From the NCBI GenBank assembly GCA_020846745.1, contig JADLDI010000082.1:1-64000 (forward strand): a stretch of DNA of 64,000 nt, written 5' to 3'. A program made the translations under genes and the position numbers. This DNA is from Bryobacterales bacterium. GTDB taxonomy: Bacteria; Acidobacteriota; Terriglobia; Bryobacterales; Bryobacteraceae. The first letter of the stretch is position 1; the number at the start of each line of letters is the position of its first letter. The notes beneath the pieces are model-generated. The model was not told the origin of the DNA and ran no database searches. It saw only the letters and a program-made list of their open reading frames with translations. This document shows positions 7,899 through 16,578 of the stretch, piece by piece.

Positions 7899-9101
7899 CT
7901 ACCAGGGTAGCCCCTCCGTGACACTCACGCGTGTACCGTCGATCTGCAGTACAAATCCGCCGTCTTCTGTCGTACCGGAGATCTGGGCGGGAGCTTCGGA
8001 GGTGACGGAGATCTGGGCGGACTTCCCTTCGAGCACCTTGTGATATGCCGCAAAAAAGCGCTGTGCCGCATCCGTTGTGTTCCAAACGGAGGCGTAGGTG
8101 AGCGCCACGCGACGCTTATCTTTCTTGTGCTCCCACAGCGCGTAGAAGCCGCCACGCCATTCAGCCGCCAGCTCGACATTGTCTTTGTCGTACTGCTTCA
8201 GCCACACCCGATGGTCGAACTCGCCGGAGGTTCCGTCGGTGATCCGCTTCCATTCATTCGCTTTCGGCAGCACCGGCAACACGGGCGGCTTTTCGGCCGC
8301 CCGGCTGGCTTTGCGGCGTTCCAGGTAGACCTCCGGGTGCAGCACCTCGCGCGTGGTTTGGGGCGGTGTTTTGAACACCTCAGAGAAACCGGCCTGAGAC
8401 AGAGCCTTGATCACCTTCTGCTGGAACCGCATGCCTTGCGCATAGGGGAACACCAGGGATTCGCGCATGTAGAGCGGCGCCTTTTCAAATACCGGAAACC
8501 CGGCGCCGCCGGAGCCGGCCATGTTGGCCATGGTCTCTACCATCGTGTCCGATTGTTTCAGCGTTTGCCCCAGGCGGCGAGCCATAAACTCCGACATCAA
8601 CCAGGTCGCCTGCCCTTCCATTACCGCCATCCGCGCCAGCGAGCCGTCGTCCGAACCGGCGGCTTTTTCAAGAAACTTCTCCAGGTGGAAATGCTGGTCT
8701 GCCAGCGCGTGCGACAGCTCATGCACCAGCGCCATCTCTTCCGTCATGCCGCCCCCGTCCGCCAACAAAACCATCTTCTTCGCCCGGTAATCATAGAATG
8801 CCGCGGCCTGTTCGGCCATCAGTTCGACGGTCGAGGCCTTGAGGTCGTAATCTTTCGGGACAAAGCCAAGCTTCTTCAGGGCCAGTTCTTCCAGGCGGAT
8901 CTCTTCCGGTTTCGTCACCTCTTTGATGCGCTTCTCAAAGTAGGTCTTCAGTTCGTTTCGCTCCATGGTGTGCTGCACCACGGGCCGCTTCAGTTCAAGG
9001 CCCGTAATCGCCGACAGTTGCTTCATGATTTCGGGAATCTGAGGGGAATCCGCCCAAGCAAGCCAAGCAACGGCACACAAATAGAACAGAAGCCGATACA
9101 T
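7899..9101 (-). CDS. Exported HExxH metallopeptidase-like protein
   Basis: A 400-residue protein with a signal peptide (about residues 1-17, MYRLLFYLCAVAWLAWA). H127-E-L-S-H131 is an HExxH zinc motif, and Glu162 in VMEGQATW stands 31 residues later, the arrangement of a gluzincin third ligand. A second half of about 150 residues (FDHRVWLKQYDKDNVELAAEW, ALTYASVWNT) is beta-rich and may be a separate domain. The upstream MFS stop codon TAG abuts this ATG directly (TAGATG), and the CDF gene follows after 10 bp. Protease activity is inferred from the motif; the target is unknown. Confidence 0.78.
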   Translation of the reverse strand: MYRLLFYLCAVAWLAWADSPQIPEIMKQLSAITGLELKRPVVQHTMERNELKTYFEKRIKEVTKPEEIRLEELALKKLGFVPKDYDLKASTVELMAEQAAAFYDYRAKKMVLLADGGGMTEEMALVHELSHALADQHFHLEKFLEKAAGSDDGSLARMAVMEGQATWLMSEFMARRLGQTLKQSDTMVETMANMAGSGGAGFPVFEKAPLYMRESLVFPYAQGMRFQQKVIKALSQAGFSEVFKTPPQTTREVLHPEVYLERRKASRAAEKPPVLPVLPKANEWKRITDGTSGEFDHRVWLKQYDKDNVELAAEWRGGFYALWEHKKDKRRVALTYASVWNTTDAAQRFFAAYHKVLEGKSAQISVTSEAPAQISGTTEDGGFVLQIDGTRVSVTEGLPW

Positions 9102-10310
9102 CTAGAAAGTCTTAGCCTCCGACTCGCGATACCAGATAAACGCCGCGGCAACGCTCAGCACCGCCCCTGCCGCGACCGTCAATCGCACACCCACCGCATG
9201 AGCCAGCGTACCAGCCGCAAGGTTACCCAAAGGTAGCATGCCCACCACCGTCATCGAATAAAGGGACATAACCCGCCCGCGATAGGCATCGTCAATCAAA
9301 GATTGGATCAAAGAGTTTGTAGCCGCGAGCTGCCGGAACAGGCTGAATCCGAAAGCGGCGATGGCGGCGAGCGAGAGGTGAAACCACGGCGACGCGGCAA
9401 ACACCGCCAGCGAGATGCCGCCCAACAGAGTGCTCGTCAGCACTACATGGACGGGATTCGCCGTCGCCGCGTTGCGAGCTAAAACATAGGTGCCGATCAT
9501 CGCCCCGAGTCCCATGGCGCCCGTCAGAAACCCCAATCCGGTGGCGCCGCGCTCAAAGATCGCGTCGGCAAATACGGGCGCCAGCACGCTGATCGGAGTG
9601 GAGGCGAGGTTGGCCAAGGCCGTTACGAACAGCATCATGCGGACGGCTCGCGAATTCCAGGCATACAGGAAGCCGCCGCGAAGGCGCCGCAGGGCGGAGT
9701 CGTCCCGCTCGCGTTCCGGCTCTACCGGCCGCATGATCACGAGCGATACGATCACCGCGACGAACGTGGCCGAATTGAAGGCGAAGCAAAGCCCTTCGCC
9801 CACCGCCGCCACCAAAAAGCCTGCGATCGACGGGCCAATAATGCGCGCCGCATTGAACGTCATCGAGTTCAGGGCAATCGCGTTCTGCAGGTCGTCTTTG
9901 CCCACCATATGAACGAATAACGATTGGCGCGCCGGTATGTCGAACGCGTTGATGATGCCAAACAGCATGGCCAAGGCGATTAGTGTTTTCAGGCTGATGG
10001 TGTTGGTTAAGGTCAAAGCAGCGAGGATGGCGGATTGGATCAGAAACGAGACCTGCGTCGCGATAACAATGCTGCGCCGCGAAAGACGGTCCGCCACAAT
10101 TCCCGCCAAAGGCCCGAGCAGCAGCACCGGCACCTGGCTCGAAAAGCCAAGCGTTCCCATCCACAACGTCGATTTCGTCAGGCGGTACACAAGCCAGCTC
10201 TGCGCCAGGCTCTGCATCCAGGTTCCGCACAACGAGATGATTTGCCCGCCGAGAAACAGCCGGAAGTCCCTGTGTTTCAAGGCGGAGAATGTAGTCTGCT
10301 CCTGCCCCAA
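9102..10310 (-). CDS. MFS transporter, EntS/MFS_3-type exporter
   Basis: A 402-residue protein with about 12 membrane segments. The opening FSALKHRDFRLFLGGQIISLCGTWMQ is trimmed here to its signature parts: HRDFRLFLGGQIIS and GTWMQSLAQSWLVYRLT. Together with ADRLSRRSIVIATQ they mark the MFS_3 / enterobactin-exporter-like branch, usually an exporter of siderophores or hydrophobic drugs. Translation appears to start at a TTG (10308-10310), with TATTCT at 10316-10321 only 5 nt upstream and no ribosome site. It heads a tight series with the metallopeptidase and CDF genes. The substrate is unknown. Confidence 0.87.
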   Translation of the reverse strand: MGQEQTTFSALKHRDFRLFLGGQIISLCGTWMQSLAQSWLVYRLTKSTLWMGTLGFSSQVPVLLLGPLAGIVADRLSRRSIVIATQVSFLIQSAILAALTLTNTISLKTLIALAMLFGIINAFDIPARQSLFVHMVGKDDLQNAIALNSMTFNAARIIGPSIAGFLVAAVGEGLCFAFNSATFVAVIVSLVIMRPVEPERERDDSALRRLRGGFLYAWNSRAVRMMLFVTALANLASTPISVLAPVFADAIFERGATGLGFLTGAMGLGAMIGTYVLARNAATANPVHVVLTSTLLGGISLAVFAASPWFHLSLAAIAAFGFSLFRQLAATNSLIQSLIDDAYRGRVMSLYSMTVVGMLPLGNLAAGTLAHAVGVRLTVAAGAVLSVAAAFIWYRESEAKTF

Positions 10311-10338
10311 GACTTAGAATAACTTGGGCAGCAATCGC

Positions 10339-11220
10339 TTAGACAATGTCGATTTGAAAGATCCAGCCATTCGTGGGGCTGTCGTAATTAGCCCAGCCGG
10401 GGTGAATACCGGCATCGCAGCCGTAGAATTTCCCGTCGTGATAGGCCAACCCGTGCGGATCGCAAGACCCGGGCATGAACTCTACCACCTCGAGCATCTT
10501 CCCGGTGGCGGCGTCCTGCCGCACCAGGGCCGGCTTGAAGTCGGCGTAGCGGCTGCAATCGTTGCCGATCACCTGCCAGATCGTGCCTTCCTTATCGAAA
10601 GTGATGTCGTGGAACCGCGTGCGCCCAGGGGACTGGTAGAAGGGTAGCATCAGTTCCGGGGTCCAGGTCTTCGGGTCTACGCGCAGGTTCCCGCGCAGGC
10701 GCAGGGACGAGATCCAGAGCTTATTTTCGTGCCACTGGCCGCCATGGCTGCCGCCGCCATCGGTGGGGGGGCCAAGCGGAATTTGGCGGTGGCTGATTTC
10801 CTTGGAATTCATGTCCACCTGGAACACACCCTCGGGCGGAGCGTTCGCGATCATCCAGACGTAGCCGCCGCCGACCGCCATACCGCTCGTGTTCCGCGAA
10901 TTTGTTTTAACCGTCTTGAGCACCTTGCCCTTCCAGTCGACCAGCCAGGCGTGTTCGGTCAGGTCCTTGGGTTCAGGGAGTTTGTAGGAGACAGCGGCGG
11001 GTCCCGAGAGTTTCTGCTCACCGATCCAGAGGCCTTCGGGAGTAGCGGCCAGCGCATTCGGAAACCCGCCTGGGGTCTTGAACAGCTTTGTTGTCTTGGC
11101 CATGCGTTTGGTGCCGGTCTTGTTGCCGGTACGGACGGCGGGAGCTTGGGCGGCGGACAGAGCGGTTCGGGCGAAAGCAAGGCCCGCGGCGGCGGTGGTG
11201 AGGAATTCTCGTTTGGTCAT
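10339..11220 (-). CDS. Tat-exported beta-propeller protein
   Basis: A 293-residue protein starting MTKREFLTTAAAGLAFARTALSA, a Tat-like signal. The mature part has repeated propeller blades of the SMP-30/NHL/Vgb style: GLWIGEQ, HAWLVDWKGKVLKTV, GGYVWMIAN, NKLWISSLRLRGN, RFHDITFDKEGTIW, HGLAYHDGKFYGCD. No catalytic set is diagnostic, though His and Asp residues at blade tips (HDITFD, CDPHG) could bind a metal as in lactonases. It may share transcripts with the MFS gene 28 bp downstream. It is probably a periplasmic binding or lactonase-like protein. Confidence 0.78.
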   Translation of the reverse strand: MTKREFLTTAAAGLAFARTALSAAQAPAVRTGNKTGTKRMAKTTKLFKTPGGFPNALAATPEGLWIGEQKLSGPAAVSYKLPEPKDLTEHAWLVDWKGKVLKTVKTNSRNTSGMAVGGGYVWMIANAPPEGVFQVDMNSKEISHRQIPLGPPTDGGGSHGGQWHENKLWISSLRLRGNLRVDPKTWTPELMLPFYQSPGRTRFHDITFDKEGTIWQVIGNDCSRYADFKPALVRQDAATGKMLEVVEFMPGSCDPHGLAYHDGKFYGCDAGIHPGWANYDSPTNGWIFQIDIV

Positions 11221-11243
11221 AGGGTGTCCAAAGGGCTTGGCGG

Positions 11244-11249
11244 ATTATA
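11244..11249 (-). promoter_or_regulatory. Extended -10 promoter element for the propeller gene
   Basis: Read on the minus strand, the bases before the propeller gene give TGTTATAAT, a perfect TATAAT with the TGN extension. It ends 23 nt before the ATG at 11220. An extended -10 can function without a good -35, and none is obvious. Confidence 0.5.
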
Positions 11250-11263
11250 ACAGAGCGCGGAGG

Positions 11264-12700
11264 TTAGAGGTTCACGTCGATGTGCGGCAGCGGGCGATCG
11301 GGCCGGATGAGCGCGCAGTGCAGTTGGAGCAGCGCGTACAGCAGATCGTCAGCGCCGGTGATCGATTCGTAGTGGTTCGATGAGCCGCTGGCGCGGAACA
11401 GTTTGTTGCGAGTAAACAGCGCCAGGGAAATATCGGCTAGTTTCGTAGCGAATTCCTTATAAGCCTTCTGCTTGGCCGCTGGGATGTGCGCTTCGCGGCT
11501 CAGCGAAAGCAACAGCGAGATCGCCTGCCCCGGCGCGCGGGGCCACAACTTAGACTTGTCGGCCGGCCAGCCTTCTTGAAGATGCTTATCGGCCACCTGT
11601 TCAGCGAGTGCAAGAAACCGTTCATCGCGGGTCTGGTGGTAGCGGGTCAGGTATTCCAGTCCGTGGCCCGAGACGCCGGAATCGCCATACGCGAAGTCCC
11701 AGACACTGCGCGTGCCGGCTGAGGCGGGCAACTGGTTGAACGCGCGTTCATCGAGTTGGCGCACGGCGCCCTGCCAAGCGGATTTGCGCGACGGAACCAA
11801 TTCCGCGGCATCCCACAGGAGTATGCGCAAAGCCGGATCGATGGAATGCACAGGATGAAATTCACCGGGCTCGAGGATCAGGCTGAACGGCTGCAGCCGG
11901 ATCGCCGTCCGGCTCTCTACGAGTACCTCAATACGATCGATGTACTTCGGGTCGCGGCTTTGGGCATAGGCGTTGGCGTATGTCCAAACGTAGAAGCCGG
12001 AGTGGCGTGGAAAGCCCATATCGGGCGCGCCCCCTGTGCCAGCGTTGTATTCGCTCCACTGGGCGTGTCGCGAAAAATCGCCATGCTTTTTGTTGCCGAT
12101 CTGCGCCAGCCACATGCCGTCGGCGATGCGCAGGGTGCGGAACGGATCGATGGCATACAGGTTCTCGAAAAACGGGAACCGCCGGTACACTTCGTGGACA
12201 TCGCCGTACGCTTTCTCATGGTGGAAGTCCCAGCTCATGTGCTCGCCAGAGGCCATCAGCCCCGTCGCGGGACTCTGGCAGTTCATAAGCCAGAAACGGA
12301 GCGCGGCATCCGCGTGTTTGCTGTACCGCGCGTCGCCCGTGATTTCAGACAAAACGTACATCGAGCGCAACAGCATGATGTCGTGCTCGAGGTTCGCGCC
12401 GATCGGTGCACGGTCCCCTGGGCGGATCCCGGCGGGCGGCTCAGGCAGCCCGTGGCCGATCGCGCGCACCTGCCGGCCGCGAACATCCGCAAGCAACTCA
12501 TCGAGCTTCGCCCCCGGCAGCGACATCGTGTCGAGGTCGAGCATGCTCGCGAACAGCGGTGAGTGGACCGCACCATAACGGTCGGTCCCTTTCTCGATCA
12601 GAGTGTCCACAAAAGCGCGCGCGGCGCTCAGGTATTTATCGGCCGGTTCAGCGGCGGCGAGCAGGGCGGGTAACAGGACAGCGAGGCAGGGGCGAAACAT
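11264..12700 (-). CDS. Exported alpha/alpha-toroid protein, possible polysaccharide-active enzyme
   Basis: 478 residues from the ATG at 12700, chosen because a signal peptide (MFRPCLAVLLPALLAAAEP) begins there; the open frame extends to 12781 without a signal. The protein is helical with repeated aromatic and Gly-rich turns (GDARYSKHADAALRFWLMN, SWDFHHEKAYGDVHEVYRR, GHGLEYLTRYHQTRD), the pattern of six-hairpin glycosidase or pectate-lyase-like toroids. No family-defining catalytic pair is recognisable. Neighbours on this strand are also exported proteins. It is probably a periplasmic carbohydrate-processing protein. Confidence 0.75.
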   Translation of the reverse strand: MFRPCLAVLLPALLAAAEPADKYLSAARAFVDTLIEKGTDRYGAVHSPLFASMLDLDTMSLPGAKLDELLADVRGRQVRAIGHGLPEPPAGIRPGDRAPIGANLEHDIMLLRSMYVLSEITGDARYSKHADAALRFWLMNCQSPATGLMASGEHMSWDFHHEKAYGDVHEVYRRFPFFENLYAIDPFRTLRIADGMWLAQIGNKKHGDFSRHAQWSEYNAGTGGAPDMGFPRHSGFYVWTYANAYAQSRDPKYIDRIEVLVESRTAIRLQPFSLILEPGEFHPVHSIDPALRILLWDAAELVPSRKSAWQGAVRQLDERAFNQLPASAGTRSVWDFAYGDSGVSGHGLEYLTRYHQTRDERFLALAEQVADKHLQEGWPADKSKLWPRAPGQAISLLLSLSREAHIPAAKQKAYKEFATKLADISLALFTRNKLFRASGSSNHYESITGADDLLYALLQLHCALIRPDRPLPHIDVNL

Positions 12701-12728
12701 AAAGGCCGCCCTGCATTTTCGCAGAGTT

Positions 12729-13919
12729 TCAGACCCTATGTGCGGAGAGGACCTGATGAACGCGCTGCGCCACGATCGCATCTTCGCCCGGCTTCAGCAT
12801 CCATACGCCCAGTTCCAGGCCTTCGTTCGTATTCGACCGGACCTCGATCGACGGCGTACCGTCCCGCAGTTCGCGAATGATGTCCTTCACCGTCGCCTTC
12901 ACCTTCGCCTCGTCCCACCGGATCCGCAGGTGCGGCACGCGATAGTGGATCTCGGGCATGAACTGTTCGGCCGTCACGCCCGCCACTCTCTTCGCCTGCT
13001 TCGCGATGCGCTCAATGCGCTGTTCCCATTGGCGCCAGTCGGCTTCATGGTCGCGCTTCAGGTAAAGCTCAATCGCCACCATCATGGCCACGATCTCTTC
13101 CTTGTTGACCTTCTGCCCGCGCCCAATTGCATCGCTGTTTGGCGAGGCATTCATGCGCGCGGCCGCGACGAGGTCCGCCCGGCCGTAGAGCAGTCCGCAA
13201 CTCTGTGGTCCGCAGATGCCCTTGCCACCGGATACAGCCACCAAATCGAACCCCAGCTTCAGCGACCGTGTGAAGTTCGAAACCGGCGGCACGTCCGCCG
13301 CGATGTCGTTCAGTGCGGGCACACGATGCTTGTTCGCCAGTTGCGCGAACTCCGGCGCCTTGATCTTTCCCATCGGCTCGTTTGTGTTGAAGAAGTGCAT
13401 CATCGCGGTGCGATCGTTCACCGCCCGTTCAAGCTCTTCCACCGTTTCAACTTCCACATACCGGATGCCGCAGTTCCGGACCGCATGGTCATAGCCGTAT
13501 CGGTGCGTCTTCTGGATGATCACCTCATTCTTCATTCCCGCCGTATCGGGCAACCGGTGAACCAGTTCGCGATTGCCGCGCGTGATGCACGCCGCCGTGC
13601 CAAGCGTCAACGCCGACGCCGCTCCAGCGGTCACCATCGCCGCTTCGCAGCCGAGCAGCGACGCCAGCCGCTTCCCAGCCGCGTTATGCACTTCCTCCAG
13701 CCGGACAGGTTCCACCGACATTGCCTGCCACGCTTGGGCAACCTCCGCCGGCAGCGGCGCTCCGGACAGCAGCGTGAACGGCTCAGCGGCGTTGATGAAC
13801 CGTGTGAGCTGAAGCTCCTTGACAAAATCGCGAGCGGGAGCACTGCCCGTTGCCGGTGGAACCTTCCGGGCAAACAGCAGGCTCAGTTTCGACTGAAGGA
13901 AAGACCGGCGGTCGAACAT
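12729..13919 (-). CDS. SelA-like PLP-dependent enzyme with a Tat-like N-terminus
   Basis: A 396-residue protein of the L-seryl-tRNA(Sec) selenium transferase (SelA)-like fold-type I PLP family. Lys233 in AVSGGKGICGPQSCG is the expected Schiff-base lysine and Asp205 in ALNDIAAD the pyridine-N partner. The catalytic core starts about residue 45. No selenocysteine genes are nearby, so a lyase/aminotransferase role (such as D-glucosaminate or D-amino-acid ammonia-lyase) is likelier than selenium metabolism. The first residues, MFDRRSFLQSKLSLLFAR, resemble a Tat signal, unusual for a PLP enzyme, but lack a clear cleavage site. It may be exported or the segment may be a remnant. Confidence 0.8.
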   Translation of the reverse strand: MFDRRSFLQSKLSLLFARKVPPATGSAPARDFVKELQLTRFINAAEPFTLLSGAPLPAEVAQAWQAMSVEPVRLEEVHNAAGKRLASLLGCEAAMVTAGAASALTLGTAACITRGNRELVHRLPDTAGMKNEVIIQKTHRYGYDHAVRNCGIRYVEVETVEELERAVNDRTAMMHFFNTNEPMGKIKAPEFAQLANKHRVPALNDIAADVPPVSNFTRSLKLGFDLVAVSGGKGICGPQSCGLLYGRADLVAAARMNASPNSDAIGRGQKVNKEEIVAMMVAIELYLKRDHEADWRQWEQRIERIAKQAKRVAGVTAEQFMPEIHYRVPHLRIRWDEAKVKATVKDIIRELRDGTPSIEVRSNTNEGLELGVWMLKPGEDAIVAQRVHQVLSAHRV

Positions 13920-14068
13920 AGGTGAAACAACGCTCCTTAGAAAGAGAGTTGTTCCATTCTATAGCGATCGTTTCGCGCCCAGGCTGCGACTCCCGAATCC
14001 AAAACACGCGCGCGAACCCCAACCCGAGCCCGTTGCTGCTGCCCCACGGCCACTCACCGCCTGAATGA

Positions 14069-14941
14069 TCAATCCGTCGCGAACACCACTACGCGGCCTA
14101 ACGGCCGGTACCCCAACTTGCGATATAGGGGCATGCCGGCCGGGGTTGACTGCAGAATGGTCCGCCGGCAACCCGTTTCGCCGGCCCCGCACCGCAGCGC
14201 GACGCGCGTAATCTCTTCGCCGTATCCCTGACGTTGCAAATCGGTCACGGTGGCTACGCTGTACAGGCCGACGGCGCCGGCTGCAGGCTGAATGGCAGCG
14301 GATGTCACAGCTCGGCCATCCAGGTAGCCCACCCATGCGCGGAAGGAACCCGACCAGAACTGCCGGCGTCCGTAGACCCGTTGGGCCAGGTCCGCGGGCA
14401 TGCCAAAGACGGCCGTGCAGAGGTGCGCGAAATCTTGCCGGGTTTCGGGCTCGAACACCGGCCGAACTTCCAATTGCGCCACCCGGCGTTGTGCGGGCCG
14501 CAAGCGCGTCGCCATCATCGCCCGATGCTCCGCGATGTGCCACAAGCCGTACCGTGTCACTTCATCCGCCAGGTGCGCCCTCACGCGCGGATGCGCCAAG
14601 TCTTCCGACAACCAGAGACTCCAGCCGATGCCTCGGGTCCGGTAGAATGCGGCGGCCGCCGTCAGCAGATCGTCCACTTCTGAGTCCGCATATACGGGTT
14701 CGGTCAAAACCGCGGCATTAAAAACCGGATAGTTGATACCGGAACTGACCAGCGTCACGCCGGAGCGCTCGCTCACTTCTCCGGCCTCGGACGATTGCGC
14801 ATAGGCGGCCATCGCGTACGCGAGATTGCGCGCCACGATCGTGTTCTCGGCCACGGTTTCGGCCACCGTCACGCGCCGATTACACCACGTCGCGCCAACC
14901 CCGGTCAAATCCCTGGGTTGGTCATCCCTGGGGTTGGTCAT
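14069..14941 (-). CDS. GNAT-family N-acetyltransferase
   Basis: A 290-residue protein. The C-terminal half has the GNAT fold: AWVGYLDGRAVTSAAIQ, the strand VGLYSVATV, and the acetyl-CoA motif A at TDLQRQGYGEEITR (Q/RxxGxG/A form), then RTILQSTPAGMPLYRKLGY, the usual final block. The N-terminal half (residues about 20-140) resembles a degenerate GNAT half, as in two-domain acetyltransferases. The start region contains an imperfect duplication of CCCTGGGGTTGGTCAT at 14916-14942. The acceptor substrate is unknown. It stands alone, convergent to nothing and divergent from the rbsA-like gene. Confidence 0.82.
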   Translation of the reverse strand: MTNPRDDQPRDLTGVGATWCNRRVTVAETVAENTIVARNLAYAMAAYAQSSEAGEVSERSGVTLVSSGINYPVFNAAVLTEPVYADSEVDDLLTAAAAFYRTRGIGWSLWLSEDLAHPRVRAHLADEVTRYGLWHIAEHRAMMATRLRPAQRRVAQLEVRPVFEPETRQDFAHLCTAVFGMPADLAQRVYGRRQFWSGSFRAWVGYLDGRAVTSAAIQPAAGAVGLYSVATVTDLQRQGYGEEITRVALRCGAGETGCRRTILQSTPAGMPLYRKLGYRPLGRVVVFATD

Positions 14942-15082
14942 TAAGTAGGGCTACAGCCGCACCGGCAACCGTCGAAGGCGCCAGGGGCGCTGTTCAAAGC
15001 GCGGCGTCTTTCCCGTCGCCGTAACACGCCCCCAAAACACGTCACTCTTACACAAAAACAGCACGAACCTGCCCATCGGCGC

Positions 15083-15088
15083 TAAACT
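15083..15088 (+). promoter_or_regulatory. Putative -10 box for the ABC transporter operon
   Basis: TAAACT ends 11 nt before the ATG at 15100, with no Shine-Dalgarno sequence in between, so the mRNA may be leaderless or nearly so. No clear -35. Confidence 0.35.
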
Positions 15089-15099
15089 GTAACGTTTCG

Positions 15100-16578
15100 A
15101 TGCTGCTGGACTTGCGGTCCATCCAGAAACGCTTTGGCGGTATTTCCGCCCTCCGCAATGGCACTCTGTCGGTGCAACCGGGAGAAGTCCATCTTCTGAT
15201 GGGCGAAAACGGGGCGGGGAAGAGCACGCTGATGAAAATCGTGGCCGGGATGCTCTCGCCCGACGGCGGCGAAATGCTGTGGCGCGGGGAGCCGATCCGG
15301 TTCGCTAAACCGGCCGATGCGTCGGCGGTGGGGATCGCGATGGTCCACCAGGAGTCGCTGCTGGCGCCGCACCTCTCCGTTGCCGAGAACATCTTCCTCG
15401 GGCGCACGCCCTCTGCGAGGTTCGGCTTTGTCGACCGCCACACGATGATCGAGCGCGCGAAGCTCCTGATCGAAGCTCACAAGTTTCCATTGCAGCCCGA
15501 CTGGCGTGTCGAAAGACTCTCGCCCGCCGGTAAGCAACTGGTCGAGATCTGCCGCGCTATCGCTCACGGGTCGTCGCTCCTCATCTTCGACGAACCAACG
15601 TCTTCGCTCTCCGACGCCGAAACCGCCGAGGTTTTTAGGATCGTGCGTACGCTTCGCGAGCGAAGCGTCGGAGTCATTTACATTACGCATCGGCTGGAAG
15701 AGCTACGCTCGATTGGCGACCGCGTCACCATTCTCCGCGACGGCGAAACCGTCCACTCCTGCCCGCTCAAAGATCTTCCGCGCGAAGAACTGATCCGCCA
15801 CATGGTGGGCCGCCCGGTGGCGGCCATCTACTCGCGCGAGCCTCAAACTCCCGGCAAAGAACGCCTGCGCATCGATAAGCTCACGCGTTTTCCGCTCCTC
15901 AAGAACATCTCTCTCGCTCTGCGCGCGGGAGAAATCGTAGGCCTCGCCGGGCTCGTCGGCGCCGGCCGTACGGAACTCTGCCGAGCGATCTTCGGTCTGG
16001 ATCCGATCGATTCCGGCGAAATCTTCGTGGACGGCAAGCCTGCCCGCATCCGAAATCCTCGCGACGCCGTTCACGCGGGGATTGCCCTTGTCCCCGAAGA
16101 CCGCCAGCGCGCCGGCCTTATCCGCGCACTTCCAATCGGCTACAACATCACGCTGGCGAATCTCCGTGCCGTGTCCAACTCCGCCGGTATCCTGTCGCAT
16201 TCCGCCGAACGCGCAGCGTCCACTTCCTTAATTGAGCGCCTTCGGGTGAAAGCCGAATCGCCCCGCCAGCTTGCCGGCCGTCTTTCCGGGGGCAATCAGC
16301 AGAAGGTCGTGATCGCGCGCTGGCTGCACCGCGGCGCCAATGTGTTCCTGTTCGATGAACCAACACGCGGCATCGACGTGGGCGCGAAGGTCGAAGTTTT
16401 TCAAACCATGGACCAGTTGGCCCGCTCCGGCGCGGCGCTCCTGATGGTTTCCTCCGAACTGCCCGAACTGATCCAGGTGGCCGACCGCATTCTTGTGATG
16501 CGCGAAGGCCAACTCACCGGCGAACTACCCGGCCGCACTACACAAGAAGAAATCATGCACCTGGCCACCCGACAATGA
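15100..16578 (+). CDS. Sugar ABC transporter ATP-binding protein, RbsA/MglA type
   Basis: A 492-residue protein with two fused nucleotide-binding domains. Domain 1 has Walker A GENGAGKST, signature LSPAGKQLVEICRA and Walker B LLIFDEPTSSL. Domain 2 has the degenerate Walker A typical of RbsA (GLVGAGRTELCRAIFG), then signature LSGGNQQKVVIARW and Walker B FLFDEPTRGIDVG. It should energise import of a monosaccharide or related compound (ribose, galactose, autoinducer-2 class). The stop overlaps the permease start by ATGA. No periplasmic binding protein gene is next to the pair. Confidence 0.93.
   Translation: MLLDLRSIQKRFGGISALRNGTLSVQPGEVHLLMGENGAGKSTLMKIVAGMLSPDGGEMLWRGEPIRFAKPADASAVGIAMVHQESLLAPHLSVAENIFLGRTPSARFGFVDRHTMIERAKLLIEAHKFPLQPDWRVERLSPAGKQLVEICRAIAHGSSLLIFDEPTSSLSDAETAEVFRIVRTLRERSVGVIYITHRLEELRSIGDRVTILRDGETVHSCPLKDLPREELIRHMVGRPVAAIYSREPQTPGKERLRIDKLTRFPLLKNISLALRAGEIVGLAGLVGAGRTELCRAIFGLDPIDSGEIFVDGKPARIRNPRDAVHAGIALVPEDRQRAGLIRALPIGYNITLANLRAVSNSAGILSHSAERAASTSLIERLRVKAESPRQLAGRLSGGNQQKVVIARWLHRGANVFLFDEPTRGIDVGAKVEVFQTMDQLARSGAALLMVSSELPELIQVADRILVMREGQLTGELPGRTTQEEIMHLATRQ

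Noticed and set aside
8040..9236. A long frame antisense to the metallopeptidase and MFS genes
   Set aside because: His/Arg/Gln-rich composition typical of a GC shadow; the minus strand carries HELSH and a signal peptide.
12603..13925. A 440-residue plus-strand frame over the SelA-like gene
   Set aside because: Arg/His-rich shadow; the minus strand has the PLP-lysine motif and a continuous family match.
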